22,659 nt of DNA. Source: Guillardia theta CCMP2712. Lineage: Eukaryota; Cryptophyceae; Pyrenomonadales; Geminigeraceae. Below, in pieces: positions 1 through 11,716 of this stretch; position 1 is the first letter of the stretch; each line of letters opens with the position of its first letter. Under the pieces are notes generated by a model. It worked only from the letters and a program-made list of their open reading frames with translations. It did not search any database and was not told the origin of the DNA. Where the stretch lies: NCBI RefSeq assembly GCF_000315625.1, contig NW_005434662.1, forward strand, positions 273,112 to 295,770, given 5' to 3'. The position numbers and the translations under genes are program-made.

Positions 1-2133
<2,133 letters not shown>

Positions 2134-4053
2134 TCAACACACCTTAGGGTCCAACCTGGAGCTTCCGCTGATCTTCTCCTCTGGCAGGTTCAGAGTCATC
2201 CGCAGTGACCTCCGCCAACAGCAGAGACCCAAACTCAAGCTCGTGGCGATCCTGCAGCGTTTTGGCGAGAGCTCGACGCCGACTGCGGGCTCGTCAACCG
2301 CACAGCCCGTAAGAGACGGTCACACCGGCATCCATCCCCAGAGCATTTGCAACAGCAAGGGTCGTGCCCTACCACAGACTCACATCCATGAAAGAGCAGG
2401 AGAAGGAAGCTCAAGAAAAGGAGGATGGAGGGAAGAAGCGGGCCGGCAGAGGAGCTAGAGGAAGGGTATAGGAGGAGAAAGAGGAGGACAATAAATCACC
2501 CGTCCACAGAACGGATCGATCACGGTGGAAACATTCCCAAGGTTGCGCAAGAACGCAAGGCAGAGCACACAGGCATCCAACCCGATGGCCCTTGGCCAGA
2601 TCATTTCGCCACGGTAGAAGACGTCTGCCAAGGCAGGCTCAGAAACCTACTGACGCCGGACCGAGACCTGGCGCAGGAAAGCGATCTCTCTTGTACGTCG
2701 CTCCGTTGCTGAAGCAGACGATATGCGACAAGGTTGGTCTTCCTAGTGCACACGGAAGATGAGAAGGAGCGAGAGGAGGAGGGGACGGGGGCTGACCGAC
2801 AGATCTCGTCCCCGGAGAGCAGGTCAGCGCATACTTGTGCCACAGCTGCTTGCAGCTCGTCCTGCAGCGACCGTCACATCTCTGCTTCCTTGCAACCTCC
2901 TCCCTTTGCTAGTTCAGATGCAGGGAACCTCTTGGATGCCTCGTAGCACAGCGCAGCCTTGTCTATCCAATCTTCCACCTGCCCCTCCTTTGTGCACACC
3001 CTGACGTCCGACTGATAAAAGATTGCAAACTGGCCTGCTGGGATTCTGGTGAAGCCGTGGAAGGGTCACAGGGAAGTTCAGGACGAGGGAAAGGCAGCAA
3101 CCTGTTCAGAATCATCGCTGCTGTGTCAACAAACCATCCCTTGTATCTCTCCAGTTTCTCCCCTTCGCTGGAAGACATGCTCACAATCGCATGCGCTCGT
3201 GCTCGCGACTGCAGCACACACCTCACTTGCGGAAACTGTAGCTCACTGATGTCTGGCAACGACGTCAGGACCGACCCAACAAACATGCCGCCTGCCACGA
3301 TCGAGCATGTCAGCGAAGAAAGTCAGATCATCAGCAAGGCAGATAGATCTCAGAAGACGATAATATGTTGCAAACAAACATGTTGCAAACCTTTCAATCC
3401 TTCATTCTCCGACTGCATCATCCACTCCAGAGCATCCATACAGACCACCGTGCGTTTGCTGCTACCTTCCGCCACGTCCCATCCCTTTTCCGTGGTGCTT
3501 CCGCTCTGTCGTGAGAGCTTACACAACACTACTGAAATCAAAATATTCGCAACCTGCAGGCTCCTTGAAGAAGATCGTCATCAAAAGGTTGCTGATGAGA
3601 GCAATCTGCAATCTACCTGGAAGACAGCGGAGTCTTGGTCCTTGAGCACCTCAGCAATCCCATTGTTGGCGGAGCATACCGGTTCGTACACATGATCGCA
3701 CAGGTTTTGAGCATGGAGAAAGCCATGCAGGTGGCCATGGCAAGATTCTCACAAGGCTGCCGTCATCATCTCCTGCGTCAAGAACTTGATCACGAAGTCG
3801 AAGAGCTGTCGCTTTCTCCCTTCGCTCGGCTCCAAGCAAAGGCATGCTCCCCCACCAAATCTCCTGAGCAGGGCCTTCATCTCGGTACAATACATCTCTC
3901 TCCCCTCCCTCCCCCCCTCCCTCCATCCCTATCTTCTTCCCCCCTCCCTCTTCAGCTAACGTTTGCTCTCCTCGTCTCCTCCACTTCTTGTCCGATGAGT
4001 CCCCTCAAGCTCTTCCGTGCGGTAGCGATCAGGCAACCCGCCTCAGCCACCAT
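2134..4053 (-). CDS. SAM-dependent methyltransferase-like protein (ten exons, lesion in exon 2)
   Basis: Seen: exons 4053-3961, 3895-3617, 3553-3391, 3291-3102, 3045-2929, 2861-2797, 2742-2668, 2624-2500, 2368-2326 and 2282-2134, all joined by GT-AG introns with matching phase; total 1299 nt, about 432 codons. The C-terminal half has a Rossmann motif I, DPFCGRGT, followed by LAVANALGMDAVGVELSPKR, and before it IPAGQFAIFYQSDVR, a WHK box, GRPTLSHIVCFS and FYRGEMIWPRAIGLDAC. Known: DPxxGxG followed by an acidic second-strand end (VELS) marks class I SAM methyltransferases. No NPPY-type amino-methylase motif is visible, so the substrate is unknown. It resembles a conserved but poorly characterised bacterial/eukaryotic family (from memory, not searched). 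Odd: exon 2 has an in-frame TGA at 3751-3749 and appears to shift frame twice. The start at 4053 is the first ATG in frame after a stop; exon 1 is the least certain exon. Confidence 0.75.
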
Positions 4054-4130
4054 GCCCTCGGATGAAATCCGACCGGACGAGCATCGCCGACTTCCGGATC
4101 ATTCATGTTCCAGAGCGGCAGAAGAGTAAG

Positions 4131-4163
4131 GAAACAGAAACATTGAATAGAGAAACAGAAACA
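4131..4163. repeat. 12-bp direct repeat between methyltransferase and CENP-B-like genes
   Basis: GAAACAGAAACA occurs at 4131-4142 and again at 4152-4163, in the short spacer upstream of the methyltransferase start. It could be promoter sequence or chance in a purine-rich region. Confidence 0.6.
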
Positions 4164-4292
4164 AAATCACACAGGTTTCTTTCCGAACAATACAAACTAC
4201 TAGCATAAAGGTCGGTCAATCGCCGCGGTGGCATGGCATCAGAGTCACGTGACAAGTGTAGCTTCCGGATCAGCAAGTAAACAACAAGGTCG

Positions 4293-5156
4293 TCAATTGG
4301 GCGGCATGCTTCCAAGCAGGGGCATGTGCCCCGGCATTCTCATCTCGAAGGATCTCTGGACCTCCTTTCTAAAACTCATCAGCACCTGCAGATCCTTTTT
4401 CATCATCTGCATCTCGTTCTTGATCGTGGTAAGATCCTGGCTGATTCTTCGGAATTCCTTCTCAACGTTTGATCCTCCTATCTTCATCATGGGGCTGTTT
4501 TCATTCAACTGCTCAATAGCTCTGACGGGAGACTGATTGAAGCATTGCACGCACTGCTTCTTCTTCATGCGAGACAGCCATTCCCTTGAGTAATTGAATT
4601 TGGGACCTTCATGGACCCCCAAGCGATTTCCAATTCTCCTCGCCTCCTCCAGGATAACACCGTCCGTGAGGGTAATGTCTTGCGCTTGCCGCTCTCTCAC
4701 CCATTCACCAACCTCTTTTTCCAATGCCTCAAACAAGCCGTCGCGCTGTTTCTTCTTGTCCAGATTGTAAGCCGAGATCTCGTCCTCGGCCTTTCGCAGC
4801 CATGTTTCACTCAGCTTCAGCACCTTAGATAAGCAAGCATCCGAAGGAGTCTTGTCCAGCTTGAATTGCACCTTACACCATGCCGCCAGCTCTACCAGCG
4901 TCATCTTGGGATTGTTACCTTTGTGCCTGCATATCTCTGCCTTCTGTCGGAGTGACAGCTGCATGCGCGGGCCATGATCCTTGGGACCAGAAGATTTGTG
5001 TGAAGCTCCACCCCTTGGTTTTCGCGTCTCTTGCACAGAAGAGTCAACAAGCACTCCGGAGACCGGCATCGTGTCTTCATTGCCCCCGTCCATGGAGCTG
5101 GACGCTGGGATGAGCACTTGAAAGTCTTTCAGTTGATTGCTTCCAGGGTTCGACAT
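4293..5156 (-). CDS. CENP-B/Tc5-type DNA-binding protein lacking a transposase domain
   Basis: Single-exon frame, 287 aa. Residues about 65-118 (LSLRQKAEICRHKG...) match a CENP-B N-terminal/Psq helix-turn-helix, and about 140-200 (ALEKEVGEWVRERQ ... ITLTDGVILEEA ... YSREWLSRMKKK) match the second CENP-B/Tc5 helix-turn-helix. The C-terminus (about 225-275) is heptad-like with charged residues (VEKEFRRISQDLTTIKNEM), suggesting a coiled coil. Known: this tandem DNA-binding domain comes from pogo/Tigger transposases and occurs in CENP-B and Jerky-type domesticated proteins. Seen: no room for a DDE catalytic domain, and the frame ends soon after the coiled coil. Inferred: a nuclear DNA-binding protein domesticated from a transposon, or a truncated element. 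It starts at ATG 5156 (context AAATATGTCG) and lies upstream of the methyltransferase on the same strand, with about 240 bp between them. Confidence 0.85.
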   Translation of the reverse strand: MSNPGSNQLKDFQVLIPASSSMDGGNEDTMPVSGVLVDSSVQETRKPRGGASHKSSGPKDHGPRMQLSLRQKAEICRHKGNNPKMTLVELAAWCKVQFKLDKTPSDACLSKVLKLSETWLRKAEDEISAYNLDKKKQRDGLFEALEKEVGEWVRERQAQDITLTDGVILEEARRIGNRLGVHEGPKFNYSREWLSRMKKKQCVQCFNQSPVRAIEQLNENSPMMKIGGSNVEKEFRRISQDLTTIKNEMQMMKKDLQVLMSFRKEVQRSFEMRMPGHMPLLGSMPPN

Positions 5157-6497
5157 ATTTACCAGAGGAGCGATATGGCACGACCAAGGAAATTTGAATG
5201 ATCACAGGAAAGCTGGAATATGATAGATACCGTGAAGGCAGAAACGTTCTCCAGGGCAAGGGACCCAGATGATGAGGGGATGAGAGAGCGAGAAATGGAA
5301 GGAGGGAGGGGACCGAGTTTGAGAGGAAGAGAGACAGAGAGGGAGGGAGGAAGCGATCACGAGATCTGCTACAAGTTGACTTCACTTCGCAAACGCTGCA
5401 TGCAGTTGGCTCTCCTTGCGGTTCATACCTCCATGGCAGGGGCTGAAGTCAATCCTCGGCCAGGTTTCAGGGGCCAACTCAATCGAGGGAACAATCATTT
5501 CATTTATATTTCAAATTAAAAACAATAATATTGAAACACTGATGAAATTTGTCCTTTTCCGTTATAGTCAATTTCGTGGGGACATTCGATCACCCCTGCT
5601 AATTGTACTCAAATCAGGTCAAATTAGGGGGTTGGGGTGGTCGCCTCAGTTTGAGCCCTTTCATTGACTATAAGGATTTTAAATTGACTATAAGACCAAG
5701 ACAGCCCCGGCCGGGCCTGGGCGAGTACTTCGGAAGGGCCAGGATTCACGTACTGAGGCCTGAACTATAAACTCAAAATCAAATTTTACTTTCATTTTTC
5801 AAACAATGATATTGAATTTTCACGACAGAAACCGAAAAGGATATCCGCATACGGGGGGTTGGGGGGGTGAATGGCGGGAAATTCCGTCGCACATGGCGAA
5901 CGAGGGGCACGATAAGAACGAGTACATGGCACATGGGGAGGAACATAAACCAATGAGGGCAGCAGAACTCTTGTGTGCTGTTGTGTTGAGCAGGAGATGA
6001 AGATTCTGTGATGATGATGAAGAGGAGCTGAATGGGAAGAACCAGGATAAGGGGATTGTTGACCTAGGACGAGGAAGTAGTTGAGAACAAGGAGGTTCTG
6101 TTTTGTGGCAGAGAGCAAACGAGGAGGGGATTTGACTGTCACGATAGGAAAGGAGTCGCCTTCTCCACTTACATCGCACACTGCCGAATCATGGGGCGGA
6201 GGATAGGTAAAATGGCAACAACCCGCTAGTACACGTGGGCCGGTCGACGACAGATGGACTCTGGCCTGCAGACTGTGTTTGTGATAGATTCCGATTGCTT
6301 TCAAGAGAGAACTTTGAGCGAGAAGTAAGGGCAGACTTCGCTGCTGTTTCCTCTGTTATGCATCTGGATTGATTGCGTGACCTTGTTAGGTCTATTGTGC
6401 TCTCCCTCCTTCGGATCCTGCGATATTACAGAACCCATGGAAATCACGTTAGGTGAGAGCTCTGATTCTTCCTTTATGTTACAATCTCAATCGAGAC
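5157..6497. other. Divergent spacer between CENP-B-like and Treslin genes
   Basis: No convincing gene in about 1.3 kb. The first 200 bp is purine-rich (GAGGGAGGGAGG type). The middle (about 5500-5830) is AT-rich and built from repeated words, listed separately. A minus-strand open frame at 5792-6304 has no internal methionine and no recognisable domain. The spacer probably holds the promoters of the two divergent genes, but no TATA box or other core element could be fixed with confidence. Confidence 0.6.
5520..5816. repeat. AT-rich block with direct and inverted repeats
   Basis: A 16-bp word AAACAATAATATTGAA at 5520-5535 recurs with one mismatch at 5801-5816, in the same orientation. Between them a perfect 13-bp inverted pair is seen: TTATAGTCAATTT at 5562-5574 and AAATTGACTATAA at 5681-5693. 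A further direct copy ATTGACTATAAG lies at 5663-5674. A GC-rich patch (about 5704-5740) sits inside. The roughly 300-bp size with repeated ends suggests a small non-autonomous mobile element or a cluster of protein-binding sites; no coding capacity is seen. Confidence 0.6.
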
Positions 6498-9400
6498 ATG
6501 CTGCGTTTCTCCCGGTCAAGGATCGTCTTCGTTCATGACCAGGTTTCTGTCAGGTGGGGCTACTCCTTGTTCTCGTCGACAAGACACTGTTCGCCAAGCG
6601 AGTTCCTTCCCGGGCGGAAGCCGCAGAAGCTTAACCTTGACTCGACTGAAGTCGCGAGCGTAAAAGCACAGATCGAGGATGCGCTCAAGTCTGTCAAGAG
6701 ATGCTATGAGGACACATCAGTGGCTCTCAACACGTCGGCCCACTCGAGCGACAGTTTGCGGGAGGTTTTCACTACGTTGAAGGTAGTCCTCGGCGATTTC
6801 GAGTGGAGCTCGTCTGTGGAGAACAAGAATGACAGGTATCGCGTTATTGCAGTCGGCAGAGTATCACTGTTTTGCGCAGGAGGTACAAGTTTTCCAACAA
6901 ACAAGAAGCTGTGCTATCGCAACAACCGATCCGCTCCAAGGCGAATAAGCTGCACAACGTGTTCTTGTTCACGACACGCCGATTCTCTCATTCGGAATCG
7001 GAGATGGAAAGTCTGCTGAATGACCTGAACTCTTCTGCCGTCAGGAAAGCATACAGGTCCAAGAACATTGCGTTGCATTGGGTAGATACGTGTTACGGTC
7101 GTGAGGCTGAATCTCGGAAATGCGATGCTATCTGCAGTTTCTTGCGCTATACAGGTGGGGCAACATACCATATTGGCCAACTCTTGCAATCTTCGAGAGT
7201 TCTACCCTTCGATCTTGTCTTCGAATCTCTCTGTGATGGCAAGATTCAACAAGACTGCTCCCAGTCCAGTACAACACTGATCTACAACGGTCTGGCCGAT
7301 GATGTCAAGCGCATTGTTGATGGAGGGATCATGGTGGACATCAAGGAGGGTTTCGGGACTGCGAGCTCCGATGGTTCAGCAGAGAGCAGTCATGATGAGT
7401 CTTCATCGCCGGCCCTGACTTTGAACCGATTTTTTGGGCGCTCGGTGGAATGTAGACTGGTGGTGGAAAAGGCGATCGATCGCTTGAAGTTTCCGTACGA
7501 GCTTCTGGAGAGCGAAATGTACATAGTCAGAGAATGTAACACTACACTTGATCCGGCTTCGTCAAATTCTGAACCTAGCCATATGAATTCCAAGTTCTTG
7601 CAGGTATGCCGGCAGATTTTCTCATCGGCGGGTTGACAGCTTGTTCCAGCTGATGGTCAACTTGCAAATAACGAATAGAATCTTGCTTGCACAGCTCTTC
7701 AGCGGCACTGAAACGATGCACTGTTTGCTGTACCCGATCAAGATGAATCTTGGTGGGTTTCAGCAAGTCAACATGAAAGATCCGACGGTAGCTTACACCA
7801 TCTATACTTTTGTGAGCGATGAACCTTAGTCCAGATTCTCGATCAATTCACAGAAGATTGTGTGACTGTTGGCAACGCTCTTCAACGAAATACAAGTGAG
7901 CAAGCTGTTTTTAAGTTCGACCTCCTAGTTTCCCTTTTGTTTCGATTTTGTGTCTTGTTTTTCGTCAATCGAATGGTTGACATCCGGTTGCAGCGGCGAC
8001 TTTGAACGAACAAGTCAACACTGTCTTTCGTCTCAATCAGGCAGAATTTCTAGAATACCAGAGCTGCCGGTGAAGCGAGATGAGATTTAAGGCCGTCGCT
8101 GACCCAGCTTGCCTATTGCCATCCAGTGCTGCTGAAGATAGTCGAAGGCAACGAATCGAAATGTTGAAAGAGAAAGTTTCCAAGTCTCCAATGAAAGAAC
8201 ATGGAAACACAGGTCACAGGCTGACATATATTCAAGGCCAGTGCTTACTCAATCATGCAGGGACTGTACAGATTGCACAACAAAAGGAGGATATGAGTGC
8301 TGAAATGATCTTCGACGAACTGGACAAAGTCTTTAAGATGCAAGTTGAAGATTTTAGCAGCCGGAAGCCAAACTGCCTCCTTCGAGAGGTGCCTCATTAA
8401 TTTCCGTTCAACTTACCTTGCGTTTTGTCCTCTACTTACACTTTCCTTCCATCCTCCTGCCTCCTTGTTCTTCCTGAAATGTTGGAAACGCGCCTGAAAT
8501 GCAATTTCCAGATCCTTCCAAGCGCTATCGAGCAGTTAGTCAAGAGCTCCTTGACAGACATCGAGGCAAAGACGCAAGTCTTGAAGCACGTCTGCACCAA
8601 GTGGATCGTGAAACCGAAGGAATGGAACACCCTCAAGGTTGCAAACAATCAGGAGGCAGAGAAGAGAAGGTTCGAACTGCAGGCCCTTCTTCGCCTAGAG
8701 GTCCCTCTCTTGCGCGCTGGCCTTGGGGAGGCTGCAGAGTTCGATCCCATCCCAGACTCACAGCTAGACAACGTCAAGGCCCTGATGAGCAAGATCTTTG
8801 TACATATGAACGATGAGATGCGACGTAGATACTGCCGAGAGGTTTCCTCGCAAACTCTCTTCCTCTGTTTCTAATAGGCTCCCTCCAGGTTCTCTGCGAA
8901 CTGTTCGGTCAGTCTCTGCCCATCACCTTGGAGAAGCTCTGTAGCTCGTTTGACATCGAGTTGTCCAGTCTGACGGCCGGAGAGGGTACGAATGGTGTCC
9001 AAGCTGAACCCGCTGCCCTGACTGCATCTGAGACGCTGACTCTTGGGGAACAAGCAGAGGAAATAGACTGTTCTAAAATCGTCCGTGGGTTGAACAGCAG
9101 ACATCCTGTTTCATCGAGCGATGGAAGGAAGCAGCAACTTAGCGTCAGGTTGGGTTCTAAACAGTTCAAAGCGAAGACGATAAAACCATCCAAGAGCAAT
9201 GTCTTGGAACCGAGCAACGTGCGGGACAGCAGCAGGTTGACGAGGAGGAGCAACAGTGTCTCGGCCGCTACCTCGCTAGACTCGACAAGCTCACTGCTCG
9301 AGCAGCCTCGGAGGGTGAGTGTCAGTCTCGTTGAGAGGTATGCTCGGGAAGAGGACGGGGCTCAGCCCAAGATTCTCGACATGGTGACACAGCAATCCTC

Positions 9401-10436
9401 GCATGCTGCCGTTCAGGCGAAGGATAACTGTAAGAGCCCCATTGCCCCCGCAGCTTCTCGCGTGCTCGTTCCGGAAACTCCTTGCAAGAAGGAAACATTC
9501 AGCAGCCCTCAAGCTGTCCGAATGCCGCAACCTCCAGCAAGCGAGGCGACTCCCAAGCAAGACAAGAAGTGTGACGAGTCCTCTGTGCGCGTCCTAGTCC
9601 CCGAGACCCCCGTTACCAAGCAGTGCCAATATCGCAAGACTTTGACGTCAGGGAAGAAGCCAGTCAGCATCGCCAGCCTGGTGAGTGCTCCTTCTCTTCC
9701 ATGCGACCTGTGATCATCTCCTCAGATGCAAATTGAGGAGAATGCGGGTGAGCCTGACTCTGGCTGTTCCTCAAGCTTGTCCCGCCCAACCCCTGACGCT
9801 TCTGCTGCTGCTGATCCGCAGCTCGATCAGCTCAACCCCAGAATCATTGACTTTGCCGAGAAGAGCGATGAGGTTGTCGAGAACAAGAAGGGTGAGCAGG
9901 AAGAAACATGCAAGACGTCGAAGCGACCAGGCGGCGAGGGAGGCCGACGCAAGAGCAAGCGAACCAAGTGCAACCCTGCTAACATCTCAGAGGATTCGAT
10001 CAACGTGAATGATCTCGTTCTTGTTGCCTCTGAAAAAGTCTTGAGCAGACCCTCCAAGAGGGGTGCGAAGGCCGTGGCCTACTCCAAACACTCTCTCGCC
10101 AGGTGGCTCGGCCCCTTCCGTGTCCTCTCTGTGTCTCCCCAAGCTCAGAAGGTGGAGCTGGAACTGCCTGAGCTACTCCCCTTGTCGAGCAGCTGGGCCC
10201 CGCTGTCTGCCCTCGTCAAGTTTGACGCGGGAGTGTCGTTGAGGAACAGGCTGCAGGAGGGAGCAGCCAGGCAGGTGCTGGACAAGAAGAAGCAGAAACA
10301 GCGGGCTTGCGAGAGCTACCTGGTGCTGCGAGGAGAGGACGTGAAGACAGGATGCAGGTGGACAACGAGGGAGGAGCTCGAAGAAGAAGCCCCGAGGTTG
10401 CTTTTAATGTTCGAAAGAAGGCAAGAAAAGTTGTAA
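6498..10436 (+). CDS. Treslin/TICRR/Sld3-like replication initiation factor with integrase/chromodomain-like tail
   Basis: Seen: exons 6498-6835, 6880-7603, 7650-7787, 7835-7895, 7994-8013, 8092-8388, 8512-8841, 8889-9680 and 9726-10436; phases join to about 1136 aa. The N-terminal region matches Treslin as I know it: an RIVFVHD strand, VRWGYSLFSS, DFEWSS (about residue 100), NVFLFTT (139-145) and IALHWVDTC (about 176-184), then QLMVNLQITNR. The middle region has a charged helical segment ending RFELQALLRLEV, typical of the Sld3/Treslin homology domain. Disordered sequence follows, with two copies of RVLVPETP (TP at 833 and 876), possible CDK sites. Known: phosphorylated Treslin/Sld3 binds TopBP1/Dpb11 to load Cdc45 at origins. 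The final exon adds a GPF-containing integrase-C-like module. Start: the ATG at 6498; translation from a non-ATG 45 nt upstream is unlikely. Odd: one weak intron (8014-8091) is needed to skip a TGA. Confidence 0.8.
8014..8091 (+). other. Inferred 78-nt intron of the Treslin-like gene spanning an in-frame TGA
   Basis: The reading frame entering at 7994 runs into TGA at 8071-8073, and the same frame continues open from 8074 to 8400. A GT-AG intron from GTCAAC (8014) to TTTAAG (8091) is exactly 78 nt, removes the stop and keeps the frame. The donor is poor, so the alternatives are a real stop, two separate genes, or a base error. Confidence 0.45.
9996..10430 (+). other. Integrase C-terminal (GPY/F-like) module and chromodomain-like remnant in the last Treslin exon
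   Basis: Within the last exon, residues about 992-1066 read VNDLVLV ... SLARWLGPFRVLSV ... VELELPELLPLSSSW ... LSALVKF. This has the order of a Ty3/gypsy integrase C-terminal domain: V-x-D-x-V-L, R-W-x-GPF-x-V, L-x-LP, then a final beta strand. The GPF falls at 10110-10118. Residues about 1095-1132 (SYLVLRGED ... RWTTREELEEEAPRLLLMFERR) resemble the second half of a chromodomain (YLVKWKG ... WEPxENL ... PxLLxxFE). The module is encoded in frame, downstream of a perfect GTGAGT donor / CTCAG acceptor intron (9681-9725). It is called by motif order only. Confidence 0.55.
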
Positions 10437-10566
10437 TTACAGACAGATCAAACAAGGCGAAGCATCAGGGCTATCTACTAGAAGTTTGGTGGTGGGTTCA
10501 GTTGTGCACAATAGTGACGACGGAGATGGTTATCGGCGAGCGCTCAGTATCGAGTCATAATGTGCC

Positions 10567-10974
10567 TCATTGCCATATGAAGTCTGCATCGTCGAATTCA
10601 ACCTCGCCAGGCTGCTCGTCCGCAAAGAACTGAGCATCGTCGAAAACGCACACGATCGGATCGTTGCTCTTGAGCTTCTTGCTCTGGTTGAACAGATCTT
10701 CATCCCTGTTCTCCTCCACCTGTAGGCGCTTGTTGCCAGCAGCAGGAATGTCTTCGGACGAGCTCTCCAAGCTCGAGTTGAGCTTATCATACTCCATCCA
10801 CAGGAAGCGCCGGGCCTCCCGCCATTCCGCTGCCGTCACGGCTCGCCCCTTGTTCGCTCGCTGGAAGCAGTTCCAGGTGTCGTTGACTCCCCTCAGGAGC
10901 TCCAACGGATCTTTCGGCCATGGTTGGATCACACATTTCATGCTCTCACCGGTCATGCTGTTCTTGCGAACCAT
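10567..10974 (-). CDS. Small acidic protein of unknown function
   Basis: Uninterrupted frame of 135 aa from ATG 10974; an in-frame TGA lies 21 nt upstream, so this Met is the first possible in this exon. The N-terminal half (about 10-60: KCVIQPWPKDPLELLRG ... NTWNCF-type Trp-rich helices, EWREARRFLWMEYDKL) looks folded. The second half is acidic and Ser-rich, ending in FDDAQFFADEQPGEVEFDD. I do not recognise the family. Its stop lies 130 bp from the Treslin stop, so the two genes converge. The coding-like composition and lack of low complexity support a real gene. An upstream exon cannot be excluded. Confidence 0.55.
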   Translation of the reverse strand: MVRKNSMTGESMKCVIQPWPKDPLELLRGVNDTWNCFQRANKGRAVTAAEWREARRFLWMEYDKLNSSLESSSEDIPAAGNKRLQVEENRDEDLFNQSKKLKSNDPIVCVFDDAQFFADEQPGEVEFDDADFIWQ

Positions 10975-11585
10975 TGGATCGGCACCTTCAGTTCAAGGAG
11001 ACGAGGAAGGGAGGGATTTGAAGCGACCAGCTCAATCTTGGGAGTGTGCCAACGGTACCAACCAACTACGTCGAGAGAGCCTCAAGATAATCCGCGTCTT
11101 CCCTGCAGAAGCGACGTCAGAGCAGACCATGGGGCACGTCACGAGAAGCGTTGGGGACGACATCAATGCGCACGAGCGCTTTCTCCGTCCCTCCTGTCCA
11201 TTTACCCCCTTGCCTTGAGGGCAATCACACGCCTTGGGCAATCTTTTCACTTCCAGCCATCACTATCAGCCACCATCCAGCACCGTATATCTATCGCCTG
11301 CTCCTCTCACCACTTCGAATGGTCTCTTAGGATCTGACGCCACCTCAGCACCCTTCCCACTTCTTCTCTTCTCTACCTGCTCTTCCAAGCTCCCATCTTC
11401 TCTGCTAGTCTCATCTGTCCCATCCCAACCTATCGTCTAGCCACCTTTCCTCACCTGATCTGGCGCGATCTAACTTTCAATCACCCGATCTAGCCCCTCC
11501 TCTCGCTTTTTTCTTTCAATCTCGTCTGATCTGATCCCAAAACCCATCACATCATACAATAAAGGTCAGATTACGCCACGTGGCC

Positions 11586-11620
11586 TCTCCTCTCCTCTCC
11601 TCTCCTCTCCTCTCCTCTCC
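11586..11620. repeat. Pentanucleotide microsatellite (TCTCC)7
   Basis: Seven perfect tandem TCTCC units, followed by imperfect TC-rich sequence to about 11640. Simple repeat, with no function implied. Confidence 0.95.
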
Positions 11621-11716
11621 TCTCTCTTCTCCTTTTGTCTTTCCTCTGCCCCGCCATCTCTTGTTTTGTGAGAAATTTCCTTCATTTCCTCTTCCGATCT
11701 CCATGTTTGAAAAAAT

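Noticed and set aside
5792-6304. 170-codon minus-strand open frame
   Set aside because: It has no methionine inside and no domain, and it lies in the promoter spacer; probably chance.
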